In this document: in pieces, positions 11,939-22,880 of the stretch
Numbering within the stretch: position 1 is the stretch's first letter
How the letters are laid out: every line of letters begins with the position of its first letter
Origin: Tetradesmus obliquus
Lineage: Eukaryota; Chlorophyta; Chlorophyceae; Sphaeropleales; Scenedesmaceae
Direction: 5' to 3'
Length of the DNA stretch: 64,000 nt
Assembly: GCA_030272155.1 (NCBI GenBank)
Contig: CP126192.1
Coordinates: forward strand, 6,420,501 to 6,484,500
The notes under the pieces: generated by a model
What the model saw: only the letters and a program-made list of their open reading frames with translations
Databases searched by the model: none
Told to the model about the DNA's origin: nothing
Position numbers and translations under genes: made by a program

Positions 11939-13071
11939 GTTTGACACTGAAAAAGGTTAAAATGGTTTTGAACGTGTTTAAATCTGCATCGGCTATATGT
12001 GGTGCTATATATGATGCGCTCGGTCCAACTTGGACCGCATCAAATGTACCAAATGATGCATCAAATCAACGCTGGTCAGCGTAAGCCCTCGCTGCGCCAA
12101 TTACAAATCACGTAATTACCTTTTCGAGTATTTTTTGTGGTTTTTAGAAGAAAAGGGGTTCAGCGTAAACGGCGGGGATTATAAATTTGAAGTTCTCACT
12201 GTCGCAGTGTGAAGATCACACCAACGGAAAGAGTGGGAGTGTGTCCTCAGAGATGTTTGCCATCAACAGTCTAGCAATTCAAGGAGTCTAACTGATTATG
12301 AACATATCACGGTGGTTAGGCTCATCAGCATCCCGCCCTTGACCAGCTCAGCCACTCTGCCGCTCCCACTGGGGGTGGTATGGCATACCACCATGCTTCA
12401 CCCTGGTCCCAAACACTCCCACCTCAGGAGGCTCCTCAACCACGCAGGAAAACACCTCTACGAACATATTTGAGGTCACAGTCAAGATCCAGGTGATACA
12501 GTGACGTTGTGCTGTACACCACTGCCAGGCAGCCAGCATTGCCCTAGGCCTGTGAGTTGGGTTGCAGGCACCACATGTGCACCACATGCGTGTGAGCTGT
12601 ACAGCTCAGGTACACGTGGAGCACAGGCTATCACACACTCTGTACAGTGGTGCAGCACCATGGCAGGTTGATGAGGCAATCACGTTTAGACAAGGCAATC
12701 AATTTATTCAGCAGGCGCAGCAGAAAGAAGCATGATATCACTCAATCATGCATAACCGCAACTTCGGAAGGCAGAGGGTGGGAAGCAACATGAATCCGTC
12801 GTCAAGACGCAGGCTACAAGGATAGCCACTGCGTGGTGCACCCTCAAGAGCTGTCCCCACAAGCCGCAGCAGCCAGAGCCGTGTGCAGCCATTAGCAGCC
12901 TGGGCCCTGTGCAGCCATTGGCAGCTGCTGGGCTGCCATACAAACTGGCCTCTTCCTCCTTCCGCTCCAGTTGCCGTGACTGTATATACATATTTATGTG
13001 TTATATGTATATATTGGTATCGTTTTGTTGCACATGATGACAATAATGACACCACACTGGGCAGATCTTGG
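11939..13071. other. Intergenic spacer between the two hydrolase copies
   Basis: No supported gene. Near the left end is a minus-strand TATA-like ATATATAG (plus 12005-12012), about 70 bp upstream of the copy B start codon, a plausible core promoter. Next to it lies a short imperfect inverted repeat around CGGTCCAACTTGGACCG (about 12020-12040). The remaining DNA is slightly AT-rich and has no repeat or coding signal I can support. Confidence 0.4.
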
Positions 13072-15527
13072 TCACTTCTGTGGGCTGAAGAGGGTGCTGG
13101 TTGTGTCTATGGCCCACGACTGCTGTGGAGGCACCAGGGGTGTATGGCTGAACGCGCCCTCGCCTTGCGGCCAGGCAGCAGATGCAAGGGAGACAGACCT
13201 GTACATGACATTGTTGCCAGTCCTGCACAGGAAAACACGGCAGGTTAGAAAAGAACAGCAAGCAGCGGTTGAGCAACCGCTACAGTTGCAAACAGCAGAG
13301 TGCAAGCTTCACTATTCAAAATAACCAGAGTATTCGTTGTTGTGGGCATCGCTGCTCAGTACGAGCTGTGTGTCGTGCCGAGTGCTGCAGTCTGTAAAAT
13401 GCAAATGTAGCACTGCCGGTGGATTTGTTGCTTTGTGGCATCAAAACAACTGGCTAGATAGTGGCAAGCACTGCTTTGGGCCAAATGGCCCCCCTCCTCA
13501 CCTGTAGAAGAACACCTTGGCTGTATGGTCCCGCAAGGTGCTGTACGGCGTGACCTCCCAGTCTGAGGGCTCAGCGGAGTTTGCCTGGCCATAATCATCA
13601 ATGCCTGCAGCAGCAACACCCAACCAGGCCAAAGCCACTTACATAGGATGCAGACAGGACCATATGCTGCACATCACAAAGTGAGCAAGGTGCAACACAC
13701 ACAAGGAGTCTGGCGGCTGTATCCACTTGTGCAGCGACTGCAGCACAGGAAGCACAGGAATTTGGCAGTGCGTTTGCTGGATAAAGGGGCTGAGCTGTGC
13801 GGCCGCTGCTCACCGCGTGGCAGGTACACCGTCTGCGTGATGCCTAGCACTGCCAGCAGCGCAGGGTTGTGCTGCGGGTACTGCCTGCCGGGCAGCGTGC
13901 CCGGGCTGAGCAGCTGGCTCTCGTTGCCGGCCAGTGTGGGCCAGCAGGTGGCCAGGGCTGCAGCACGCACCATGGCCATGCGCGTGAAGCGCGAAGGCTG
14001 CTGTAGTCGCCTGCAAGTCGCATGTACAGGCACACCAAAGGCGTCAGGCCAAGAGCATGGCACAGTACAGGTTTGGTGGGCTATATTGATGCTGCATCGT
14101 CCAAATGTAAGCTGCCTTAGGCAAAGATAAGGCGTAACACAGACATTGCTTCAGCAGAGGGTTGACATGCGCGGCCATCTCTTGCTGCTGTTGCTGCTGC
14201 TGGTAACGCTGCTGTTGCTGCTGCTGCTGTTGCTGCTGCTGACCTGGCAGTGGCCACTTCTGGCCGCTTGGCTTGGCGTCGGCTGTCAAGTTGTGCTGCA
14301 GCATCCAGTTCTTGTGGTGCTGCAGCGGTGCTGCAGCAACCGGCAATGGCAGCAAGTGAAAGAGAGCGAGGTTGGGGAGTGTTTGCTGGGCATCAATTGC
14401 ACCGCTGGGTGTACTGTACTCACCATACAGGTGAATGCGTCATCCGATGCAGCTTCGCTTTTTGCTTTAACAGCAGATCCAATACAGTCCGTCCCATATC
14501 TCCCAGCGTTTGATTGCAAGCCGGCACTGTGCCTCCAAGCTCACACAGACAAGCGCATTTCCTGCAAGCTGGCATCAGCAGCTCACCTGCAGCTGCTGTT
14601 GCAGGAAGGGCTGGTTGGCAGACACACCCAGCGGGTTGCGCAGCACCTGCATCACCCGCCCCCTGAACTGCACCACCAGCGATGCCCCAGTGGCATCATG
14701 CACAGTGATGTGCAGGGGCGGATAGTCTTGTGTGTCATATGAGAAGAACCTGCCAAGCACATTGTAGTAGGGTGCTGAGACCACCTGCAGCACAGCAGCA
14801 TTGTGTTGCGAGTTGGAAGCTGCAGCGCTGCCGATTATGCAGCATTGAGGTTGAGCAACAGGTGGAGCTTGAGGGTGCGGACACAGAGCCATTTCCAGGC
14901 ACTACAATGTCTTATTGTGCTCGGTGCACTGCGAGCTGCACACACTACGATGCTGGCACACTATTTGATGCTAACATGCTGTACAGTGTCACAGTCCCAG
15001 GACATGCGACGCGCCACCATGCAGTGCTGCAAGAAGCTTTACACACTGCACGATCAGCCAGTCATTGCTGCCCGCACCTGTAGTTTCTGCTGCAGCTCCT
15101 TTTCCACTTCTGCTACTGTTGCATACCTGCACAGCACATGCCACAGCCGGCACAAGCAGCCCTGTCAACAGCAGCATCACCAGTGCTAGAGGCAGCTGGA
15201 GCTGCTCTCAGGCCTTGCCAGGCGCCAGCCTAGCATATACTGGCGTCTCAGGGCCTATTTGGTGAAGGCTGAGTCCTGCTTTGCACATGCCATGTAACAT
15301 AAAACTGCAAGTGTGGCATACCTTGCCAGCAGGAAGGCAGGTAAGTCGAGGACATTGATGGCAGAGGTCTTGCTGGAGTTGCGGTCGTATGCAGCAATGT
15401 AGGTTGTCTTCTCCTGCAACAGCCACAGCACAAATAGGTTTGTTTGGACTACACCACCTAGTAAGAACCAATTGGATTCCGACAAGTGCCTTGCTGTTCA
15501 ATCTGCTGCTGGCAGTACTAATGCATA

Positions 15528-15639
15528 TGCACCTGGTACAGCACCGCAACAGACAGACCAGCAACGTTCAACCCATGCATGGGCCCTGTTTGCACCTGGT
15601 ACAGCACCGCAACAGACAGACCAGCAACGTTCAACCCAT
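15528..15639 (-). repeat. Direct repeat (49 bp, period 63 bp) duplicating the exon 2 end and donor
   Basis: The 49-bp sequence at 15528-15576 recurs at 15591-15639. Each copy contains, on the minus strand, the codons for LNVAGLSVAVLYQ followed by a GTGCA donor. Splicing at either donor keeps frame because the period is 63 nt, so the downstream donor would add 21 residues. Confidence 0.9.
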
Positions 15640-15721
15640 CGATGCATATGGCGTTGTTGTTCTGTCGGATAGGGTCATCTGCAGGGTAATACTCAAACGC
15701 AGTAGGTGCATGGCTGATGCA

Positions 15722-16139
15722 TACCCTAATCACTCGAAGTGATTGATGCGCGAACGTTTCGCGAGAGCCCCTGATTTTGGGTGACTATTTACGGTGTTTC
15801 CTATGGTTTCGCGAGGAGTTGGTGGCTGGATTTCCTGGTTACTCAAAGGTTTCGCGAGGTGTTAGTGCTTTTCGCGTACAGGCAGTGCAGCTGCCTTTAA
15901 AAGCCATAGAAGAGGCAAATATATGTGCCAGGGGATTAGATGTTAGATTTATAGTGTGGGCATTTGTTGCAGTGACTCGCAGCTGCCAAAAGGCTTTGCT
16001 GAGAGAGTAATCGAACGTGACACTGTTACACAAACTTTTCGCGAGCAGCAGCAGCGAAACATTACTTCACCCATTGGTATTCGCGAATGAAGAGCTATGC
16101 TGAATTATCATTCAGCAAAAGGTTTGAGTGATTAGGGTA
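15722..16139. mobile_element. MITE-like non-autonomous DNA transposon with TA target duplication
   Basis: The 414-bp insert (15724-16137) is bounded by perfect inverted repeats, CCCTAATCACTC on the left and GAGTGATTAGGG on the right, each next to TA. Alignment to the intact paralogue shows the uninterrupted exon sequence directly on both sides, which proves insertion. One TA would restore the codons Arg-Phe-Val-Cys-Ile-Ser. The inside has no long frame, but five copies of the palindromic TTCGCGA (15758, 15808, 15851, 16038, 16080) plus one TTCGCGT (15871) lie mostly near the two ends, as expected of transposase-binding sites. The TA duplication suggests Tc1/mariner-like transposition, but the superfamily is not settled. 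Confidence 0.88.
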
Positions 16140-16520
16140 CAAAGCGTTGCGTGACTGCCACACTGGGTCCGAAGGTAGATGTTTTGTTGTCAGCAATCTC
16201 CAGCAGCCGCAGTGACGCCCCAGGCGTTGCTGCATGTCCAAACATACGAACATTAGTTCGCACCATCGTACAGTACTCGTTCCATTTGATCAAGAACTGC
16301 ATTTGCGGTGGATGGCAGCAGCAGTAGCAGCATCACGGACTGGCTTACCCGCCGTGACCCTGGGCGACAGCTCAGCATCAAACGACATCGTTCGTGATGA
16401 TACAACCACGTTACTGCATGGGTCATTTATGATTGCTTCGGTGCACGCAGTTGACAAGGCTGTTCGGTAGCACAGCAGCAGCAAGGCCCGGAACAGGGTG
16501 AAGCGTAGCTTTGAATGCAT

Positions 16521-17802
16521 GGTTGTGGAGTTCGGTACAACAGGAAAAGTTCTTCGGAACTGCTTTCAACACATGGTGCACCTGGTAGACGCGAAGCCTA
16601 CTAGAGATCGCCGCAACAAATCCTTTCACCACGGAACTTCGCTGTCATTCGCACTCGTGAACCTAGTGCAGATTCGTGCTGAACATAGTGCTAGAACACG
16701 TCGCTAGAATTGAACTTTCATTTTCATTGCCAGCAAGATGCGCCTAGGGTGGCTCAGCCAGCGACTGTACACGACGGATTTGACAGCAGTGTGTCATGTG
16801 CAAAGATTCACGTGGCTCTGTCACTGCCTGTCCAAAGTATCACCGTGTGCATCACCTGATTGTTTTAGCCGATAGCCAGCACACATCACACCCTCCCAGG
16901 CTGGTAGATGGGCAAGGCAGTTCGTCGGAAGTCTGATTAAGATTTTCCTGGCAAGCAAACAGGTTTCAACACACTGCAACAAGCAGCATACATGCCATGT
17001 CGCTGATGTACTGCACCTGCAGCACCCACAGCAATAGCAGCAGTCTGATTGCTCACACACTCTCGAAATTGACAGACTGCCTGACAAAACAAAGTTATGA
17101 TAATATCTGCTGTATACAGGGCTACGTAGCCCTGTACCAGCAGCTCTGAGCCTGTGATTTCAAAGCGCACAGATTACCGCAAGAAGCCTTTTGCCAGCCT
17201 GCAAACGGCATCACCTGCAGGCTACAGCTGTCACAAAGTTGCAGCTTAAAGCTATGCAATGACTGCTTAGCAGGCAGCAACTCGTGGCACAAATCGTGGC
17301 TGTGCTGTTCACATGTCTGTAAATGTAGGCCAGGCAATGGCCTGGAGTTGATACCTTGACCAAGCTGCAACATAGCACCTGACCTAGCCAGCGGTACTGG
17401 CCACACAACTCAACGGACGCAAAATCCACAGCACCCTGTGCACAGCGCACATTGCTGCGCCTTGCCCGTCAGCCTCCAGAAAACAGGCGATGGCACACCG
17501 CCCATGGTGTACATTAAAAGTAGCAGAAGCATGATTGCAAGCAGCGTGACACACAGCCAAAGGCACGGCTCAGGAGCAGGCTGCCAACTAGCCAGCTGAC
17601 TACAACCTGCAAGGCGCACTTGGCTCAGGCGGCAGTGTACAGCAGGGTGTTGCAGTGGCACCGTCTGCCACACGCCTTGCAGTGAGCGGGCAGCTCAGTT
17701 CTCCCCTCCAACCTCCTCTCCAACCTCCTCTGCATTCATGCGGCCGCCAGGCAGTGCCTGCAGCTGCTGCAGCAGCAGTCAGGCAGACAGCGGCGGCGAG
17801 CG
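16521..17802. other. Intergenic, no supported gene
   Basis: Upstream flank of broken copy A. Open frames are short and Cys-rich on both strands and do not join through splice sites. Confidence 0.35.
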
Positions 17803-17891
17803 TTACGAGTGCAGCAGAATTGACACAGTACAGCAAAGGTTTAGCATCGGCACAGCGGTTCTACCAGGGCCGGAGGTACCGTACAAAGCAT
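17655..17891 (+). other. Possible plus-strand exon
   Basis: A plus-strand frame that could begin after TTGCAG at 17654 runs through an Ala/Pro-rich leader-like part into ELTQYSKGLASAQRFYQGRRYR. It ends at a strong donor (CATT then GTGAGTAA, near 17892). The last 25 codons look coding. I could not find partner exons. The same DNA can be read on the minus strand as a last exon (17803-17913) of the gene ending near 18174, so only one of the two readings is likely right. Confidence 0.3.
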
Positions 17892-18173
17892 TGTGAGTAA
17901 ACGCCATTGAAAGCTACTACTGCTTGACATGACACTGCCACTGAGCACTAGCATGCACACAATACATGGTGGACTCCCAGGCTGCAAATCACACAGCGCG
18001 AGCATACTTGATGCACGGTGCGTCGCATGCAAGCAGGGTAGCAAAAATCTCTGGCAATTTCAGGCTAGCTGTGCATCTTGTGCATCTGCAGCACGATTCT
18101 GTGCCACGTGACTTTGACAAGCTTTTTAATGCTGCTCAGCCATGGCATCAATCGTCCAGGCTACAGAGCCCAC

Positions 18174-19495
18174 CTGCATGTTGCCGCCGCCCAGCTGCCC
18201 AGCGCCAGCCAGCACAGCAGCACCAGCCTGCAGCACAGCATGACAGCATGACAGCAGCAGCAGCAGCAGCAGCAGCGACGTTAGCAGCAGCCAGCAGCGG
18301 TAGCAGAGAACTTGCTTAGCTCGCAGCCAAGTGTGCTGCAAGTGATGTGCTACACAAGAGGCTGAACACCATCAAGATGTGCTTGCAGTGCTTGCAGCGC
18401 TTGTGCGCCAGCTGCAGCGCAAAGCAGGCATTCAGCGTGCTTGCACTGCGCAGGACTCACCTGCAGCTGCTGCACTGCACAGGACTCACCTGCAGCTGCT
18501 GCACGCCTGACACGCCGACGGCGACAATCTGCGCAATCGCGAGCGCCCTTGCTGCTTCTGTGCGCACCGCCTCTTCCACTGCGCGCGCCTGGGCTGCCGC
18601 TGCGCGGCTCGCCTCAGTCTGCCTCTCTGTCACGTTCTTGATGATGGCCACCAGGTCACGGTCCTGCAGCCACGTCACACATGTTGAACGGCAGTTCACA
18701 AGTCTGCAACATTTCAACACACTACACTGAATGCTTCAACATCCTGGGAACTGCGTGCCACAGGTTGCTCACCTGGCTGGCGGCCTGATGTAAAAGGGTG
18801 CGATAGAATGTGTCGCAGCTCGCTAGAGGCAGTCTCGACAGCTTACCGCACCGAATCCAGCAACACCATCTGCATTTACTCATGCGCCTACTCTACCACC
18901 AGCGCACGCAGACTCACCTTGCCCCAGCCAGGCGTCGCCCTCACATCCCTCAGCAAAGCCTGCATGTCGTCTTCACCGCTGCCTGCGGCGCCAGCTGCAG
19001 CAGCTGCTGCACTGGATCCAGCGCCTGCAGCCCCTGCTGCCGCAGCAGCAGCGCGCTGCCGCGCATCTCCCACCATCGCTGCCGCGGCGCGGCCTGCCGT
19101 GGACTTCTTTGCTGCGGGCGCTGCCCCTGCTGCTGGTACATCACCGGCACGCTTGGTGGGCGTTGCAGCAGCTGCAGCTGCTGCTGTGCTGTGGCCTGTG
19201 TTGGCGTTGCCTGCCGCTGCTGCTGCTTCATAATCCCCGTACACAGCTCTGTCAGCAGTGCGCTGCTTGGCAGCTGCTGCAGGGCCTGAGTCTGCTGGTG
19301 CTGGCGTGTCTGGCTCTGGCGGGTCTGATGTGTCAGCATTGTCACCAGTGCCGTGCTCATCCCCCTGCTCAGCTTCTGCTGCAGCTGCCTCAGCCTGCGG
19401 TGCCTCTGCTGCAGCTGCTGCAGCTGCTGCAGCTGCTGCAGCAGCGTTGTCCCGCCTGTTGGCGTGCCACTCCTAGACAGTCGGAAGGTCAAGAC

Positions 19496-19526
<31 letters not shown>

Positions 19527-20858
19527 CGGCGGCAGCAGTTAGCACAATGAGGTTTGGCAGCATCTCGAACACAGCGGCTGGGCAGGTGGTTTGAGTTGTT
19601 CACTGGGGCAACAGGCATCAAGGCTGGCACATTGAGGGTTTGGCAGTGTCTGTCATGTCTCAAGGAGAGCGGACGGCCTGGCCCAGTGGGCACGTAATAT
19701 GATATGTTCCCTGGGGAAAGGCATCTAGTCTAGCACCAGTGTCAGAGTTGGAGGGTATCGCTGTATGTCTGGCCACGAGTCTAGTCATATGACAACAACA
19801 CCATGCATGGTGTCATCAACTTGCGGGACGGCCTCAGCTGATCCTCTGCCGCAGCTGATGCTGGATCGAGGCCCTCACAGGTGGCGAATGCCGCTGGCAG
19901 ATGTGATCCAAATGCTATGCAGCTACACACAAGTTTGCAGCTGCAAAAGAACTTGCAGCGGTCTCACCTGCACCAACTCTCGCAGTGGGGGCAGCAGGTC
20001 CTCCCCGCCCACGCCCCTCCAGACCACATTCTGAGAGCCATTGCGCTGCAGCCAATACCTGCAGGCTCAGACGGGCGAGGGAGATAGAGAGATAGACAGG
20101 GGTTACACGGTGTGTTACTGCGGCATACGCCACCACAGACACCTGGTCAAATAGGAAGCTGCAAGCAGCAGCACAAGGGCAGCAGCAGCAGGGCTGGCTT
20201 TATATGTGCAAGTTGAAGTGTGTGCTGGCGGCAGTGGCTGCTGCGTCAATACACCTTGAAGGATTTGAGAGTGTGGTAAACTATGCGACGGTGCAGCATT
20301 CAGTGCTCAGCAGAGTGCCACAGTGCAGCTTGCGTATCATCGCAACGGCAGGCACCCCCGATGCTGCTGCCACCAGGACACGCAACAACTAGTAACAAGT
20401 GGCATTCAGTAGCCCCATACTTGTATCTGAAGGGTTGGGCAGTGTAGGCGAAGTCAGGGCGGCCCTTCCTAGCCTCGTCTGTCCACAGGTGCAGCCGCAT
20501 GTCTGTCACGCAGCGCGCAATGAATTGCTGCTGCTCCTGCTCGTTGCGCAGGCCATGCTCGTTGAGCTTGGACACCAGATGCAGGTAGGGGCTGTACTTT
20601 GTCTGGCTGTACTTTTGTGCTCAAACCACAGATCTCTTTGCAAGCGATTACACGTGGCCCTTCAAGCTAGTTGACTTGTACATGCCAAGATTGCCGTGCT
20701 GCCTTTCGGGCTGCACATCCAAGCTGAGTTACGTCGTGCTGTGCAGCAGATCTTCTGCTGCTGAACCAGATCTTCTGCTGCTGCACCAGATCTGCGCACC
20801 TGGTGTAGCTCCCATCATCCAGTTCGGTTCCATGGATTCCCAACTCCCCGTTCTCCAT
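18174..20858 (-). CDS. Unknown protein with poly-Ala region (3' end uncertain)
   Basis: Six exons join with consistent phase: 20800-20858, 20421-20606, 19968-20058, 18918-19472, 18490-18663 and 18174-18227 (373 codons). The start ATG at 20858 opens MENGELGIHGTELDDGSYT. Residues 1-112 form a non-repetitive, probably folded domain with KLNEHGLRNEQEQQQF, LHLWTDEARKGRPDFAY and NGSQNVVWRGVGGEDLL. Then follow about 150 residues dominated by Ala, with acidic and basic patches, ending in DDMQALLRDVRATPGWGK. Next comes an Ala/Arg/Glu-rich segment likely to be coiled coil (VTERQTEASRAAAAQARAVE). I do not recognise the family. A possible last exon at 17803-17913 fits the phase and ends in a stop, but competes with a plus-strand reading. 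The gene is divergent from the plus-strand gene at 21255. Confidence 0.6.
18452..18504 (-). repeat. 24-bp direct repeat duplicating a splice donor
   Basis: The 24-bp stretch beginning AGGACTCACCTGCAGCTGCT occurs at 18452-18475 and 18481-18504. On the minus strand each copy gives CAGCTGCAG followed by GTGAGTCCT, two consecutive donors 29 nt apart. Only the upstream donor (exon end 18490) keeps the reading frame. Confidence 0.85.
19395..19530. repeat. CAG/CTG-rich low-complexity tract
   Basis: Near-continuous GCTGCTGCA and CAGCAGCAG runs. The left part codes for poly-Ala on the minus strand in the unknown gene, and the part after 19473 lies in its intron. Confidence 0.8.
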
Positions 20859-21254
20859 GTTCAACAAAGCAAGCGCGCTGCGTGGTTGATCTGAGGATGC
20901 TGCGCAACAGCAGCGCTCGCCCAGTGAACACCTGGCTTGACGTGTGGAAAATCTGCCACAGCAGTGTACGGCCTGTGACGTATCTAGCAGCACAACGAGC
21001 AAGACGAAGACACCACTAACCTCTGAAAGCAGTGCTAGCGGTGTCCGAGGAGCGTCGCAAAGATTCCACCGACGACGTTGGACCCGAAGATCACTGGAAT
21101 CCCAGCACTACTGGCGTAATTTGTGGGCGAGCACGGACCCCGACCACAGTTGATAGGTCTTCGTCAATGTTTCTTCATCGTTTGAATAGCACCAGCAGCG
21201 TCTGCACGTGGGCCTGATTGCTACACCGCTGCAGCAGTCCGTGCTGTGCTGCAG

Positions 21255-22828
21255 CAGCCTGTCGCTCGCGCATTCGCCCGGAGCGCTGACCAAGTAGGTG
21301 ATCGCTTTGTGGTGCCAGATCTCATGCAACGCAAGCACCTGTTCTTTGTGCTGATATGCTGCTGTTGCACCATGGCAGAGGCCTGGTTCATGTCAAGTGT
21401 ATGCCCAGCATCATGCTGTGCAAAGCATTTGTGCAGAGTGGGCAAACACAATAGCAACTTGCCTGAAACCCCTACATAACGAAGCCAAAGCAACGTGCAG
21501 CATGTGACAGCTACAGCAGGGGATTCCTGCGCTTGCATTGCTGATAAGCCTCCATGTGCCCTGTGCTGCAGCAGCACTGCTGCCAGAGCACTGCCGCTGC
21601 CATTGCGCTCCCCTGCTGCTTTTCCCCAGACTGTAATCTTCAACCTTCTGTACTGCTGATTGTCGACTGCAGGTGCCCTCAACACAGTACACGGCTTCAC
21701 TGGCTGCAATGTTTGCTTCAATGAGCAGCGAGCGCCAGGCTACCATCAAGGCCCTGGCAGTGGTTGAGGCCGAGGAGAGGGGAGTACTGAAGCCGGGAAT
21801 ACCAGACAGCAACATAGAGCTGCATGAAGTGATACTCTCTGTCAAGGTAGGTTAGCGCACCTCAGCGGCAGGTGCAGAATTTATGCAGTATCTGAATGCG
21901 GCAGCCATGATTTTGGCTTAGCCTGTTTGGCAGCGTTGAATTCTTTAGGATGACTTGGTGCCTGGTTAGAATACAAAATGCTTATGCAGCAACATGTGTC
22001 ACATGCTGCCAGTGGCCCTGCCACTAACACACCTGTGATAGTGGGTTTGCTTTGAACAGCAGCAACCAAGTCGCCGCGACATGGCGGCCATATATTTGCC
22101 GGTGCCACCAATGCTGCTTCTCCTGCTGCTGGTGGTTGTGCTGCTTGTATGTCTGCTTGAATTTCCGCTTCTGCTCTGCTGCTGCTGCTCCTCCTCTGCT
22201 GCTGCTGCTGCTTCTGCTGTGGCTGCTGCATCGTCTTTCACTGCTGCTGTTGTTGTCACAATTGATGTGTGGTGGCTGCTACTGCCGCGGATGCAGGACC
22301 GCGGAGGTAGACGGACCATCTCCATTGGTGCAGGTGAGGTTGGCCTGCATTGGCAGCTGGCACTGGCAGCAGCACTGCTGGCAGCAGCACTGCTGACACC
22401 AATCCAGCACTCAAAGCATGTTGCTTCTGTGCTCTGCGCCCCAACCAGGCTCTCATGCTCAACAGGTGTCCTGACGCGCAGCACTGGCAAACAGCACAGT
22501 GAAGATACTGCTGCACTTGTTCAGCGTCAACTGTTGTGATGTACAGCGCTGCTATGACACCTGCAGAACAACCAAATGGGGTTGACAGAAGGAGGCTGTG
22601 CTGGCGCTTATTGCCAATAAACCCACACCAGTGGTGCTGATTGCCAGCGTGCTCGCAGCAACACCGGTGCTTTGCAGGCTTGAGTGCTTGTTCTTGGTTT
22701 CAAGGCATGCAGCGTGTTGGGCAGGCGATCAGTGTCATCAGCATTGTAGCGTCAATGCAGCTGCCCCTGCCACCCACCTTCTGCTTCTCACTTGCCACTT
22801 GCTGGCTGGTTGCCGACTGGGCTGCTCG

Positions 22829-22880
<52 letters not shown>

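Larger units (their letters stand above)
13072..16520 (-). pseudogene. Choloylglycine hydrolase family amidase, broken copy A
   Basis: Tandem paralogue of the intact copy at 8611-11938. Exons mirror it almost exactly: 16349-16520, exon 2 in two pieces (16140-16229 and about 15596-15721), 15322-15413, 15078-15126, 14587-14784, 14244-14319, 13814-14010, 13502-13604 and 13072-13222. Exons 1, 3, 4, 5, 6 and 8 have the same lengths as in the partner. The leader again ends before Cys26 (STACTEAI), and RTMSF shows the same Asp-to-Ser change. Three lesions are visible. A 414-bp element with terminal inverted repeats splits exon 2. Exon 7 is 197 nt instead of 198 because one base is missing in the segment coding the active-site Arg. 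A 63-bp tandem duplication sits at the exon 2 donor. Expression of a working enzyme looks unlikely; a sequencing or assembly error in exon 7 cannot be excluded. Confidence 0.82.

Noticed and set aside
20944..21217. First exon of the plus-strand unknown gene
   Set aside because: Open frames here have ATG codons but none ends at a donor in the phase required by the exon at 21255.
22831..22879. CRISPR-like array or satellite
   Set aside because: Trinucleotide and splice-junction repeats have no spacers of constant length; the genome is eukaryotic.
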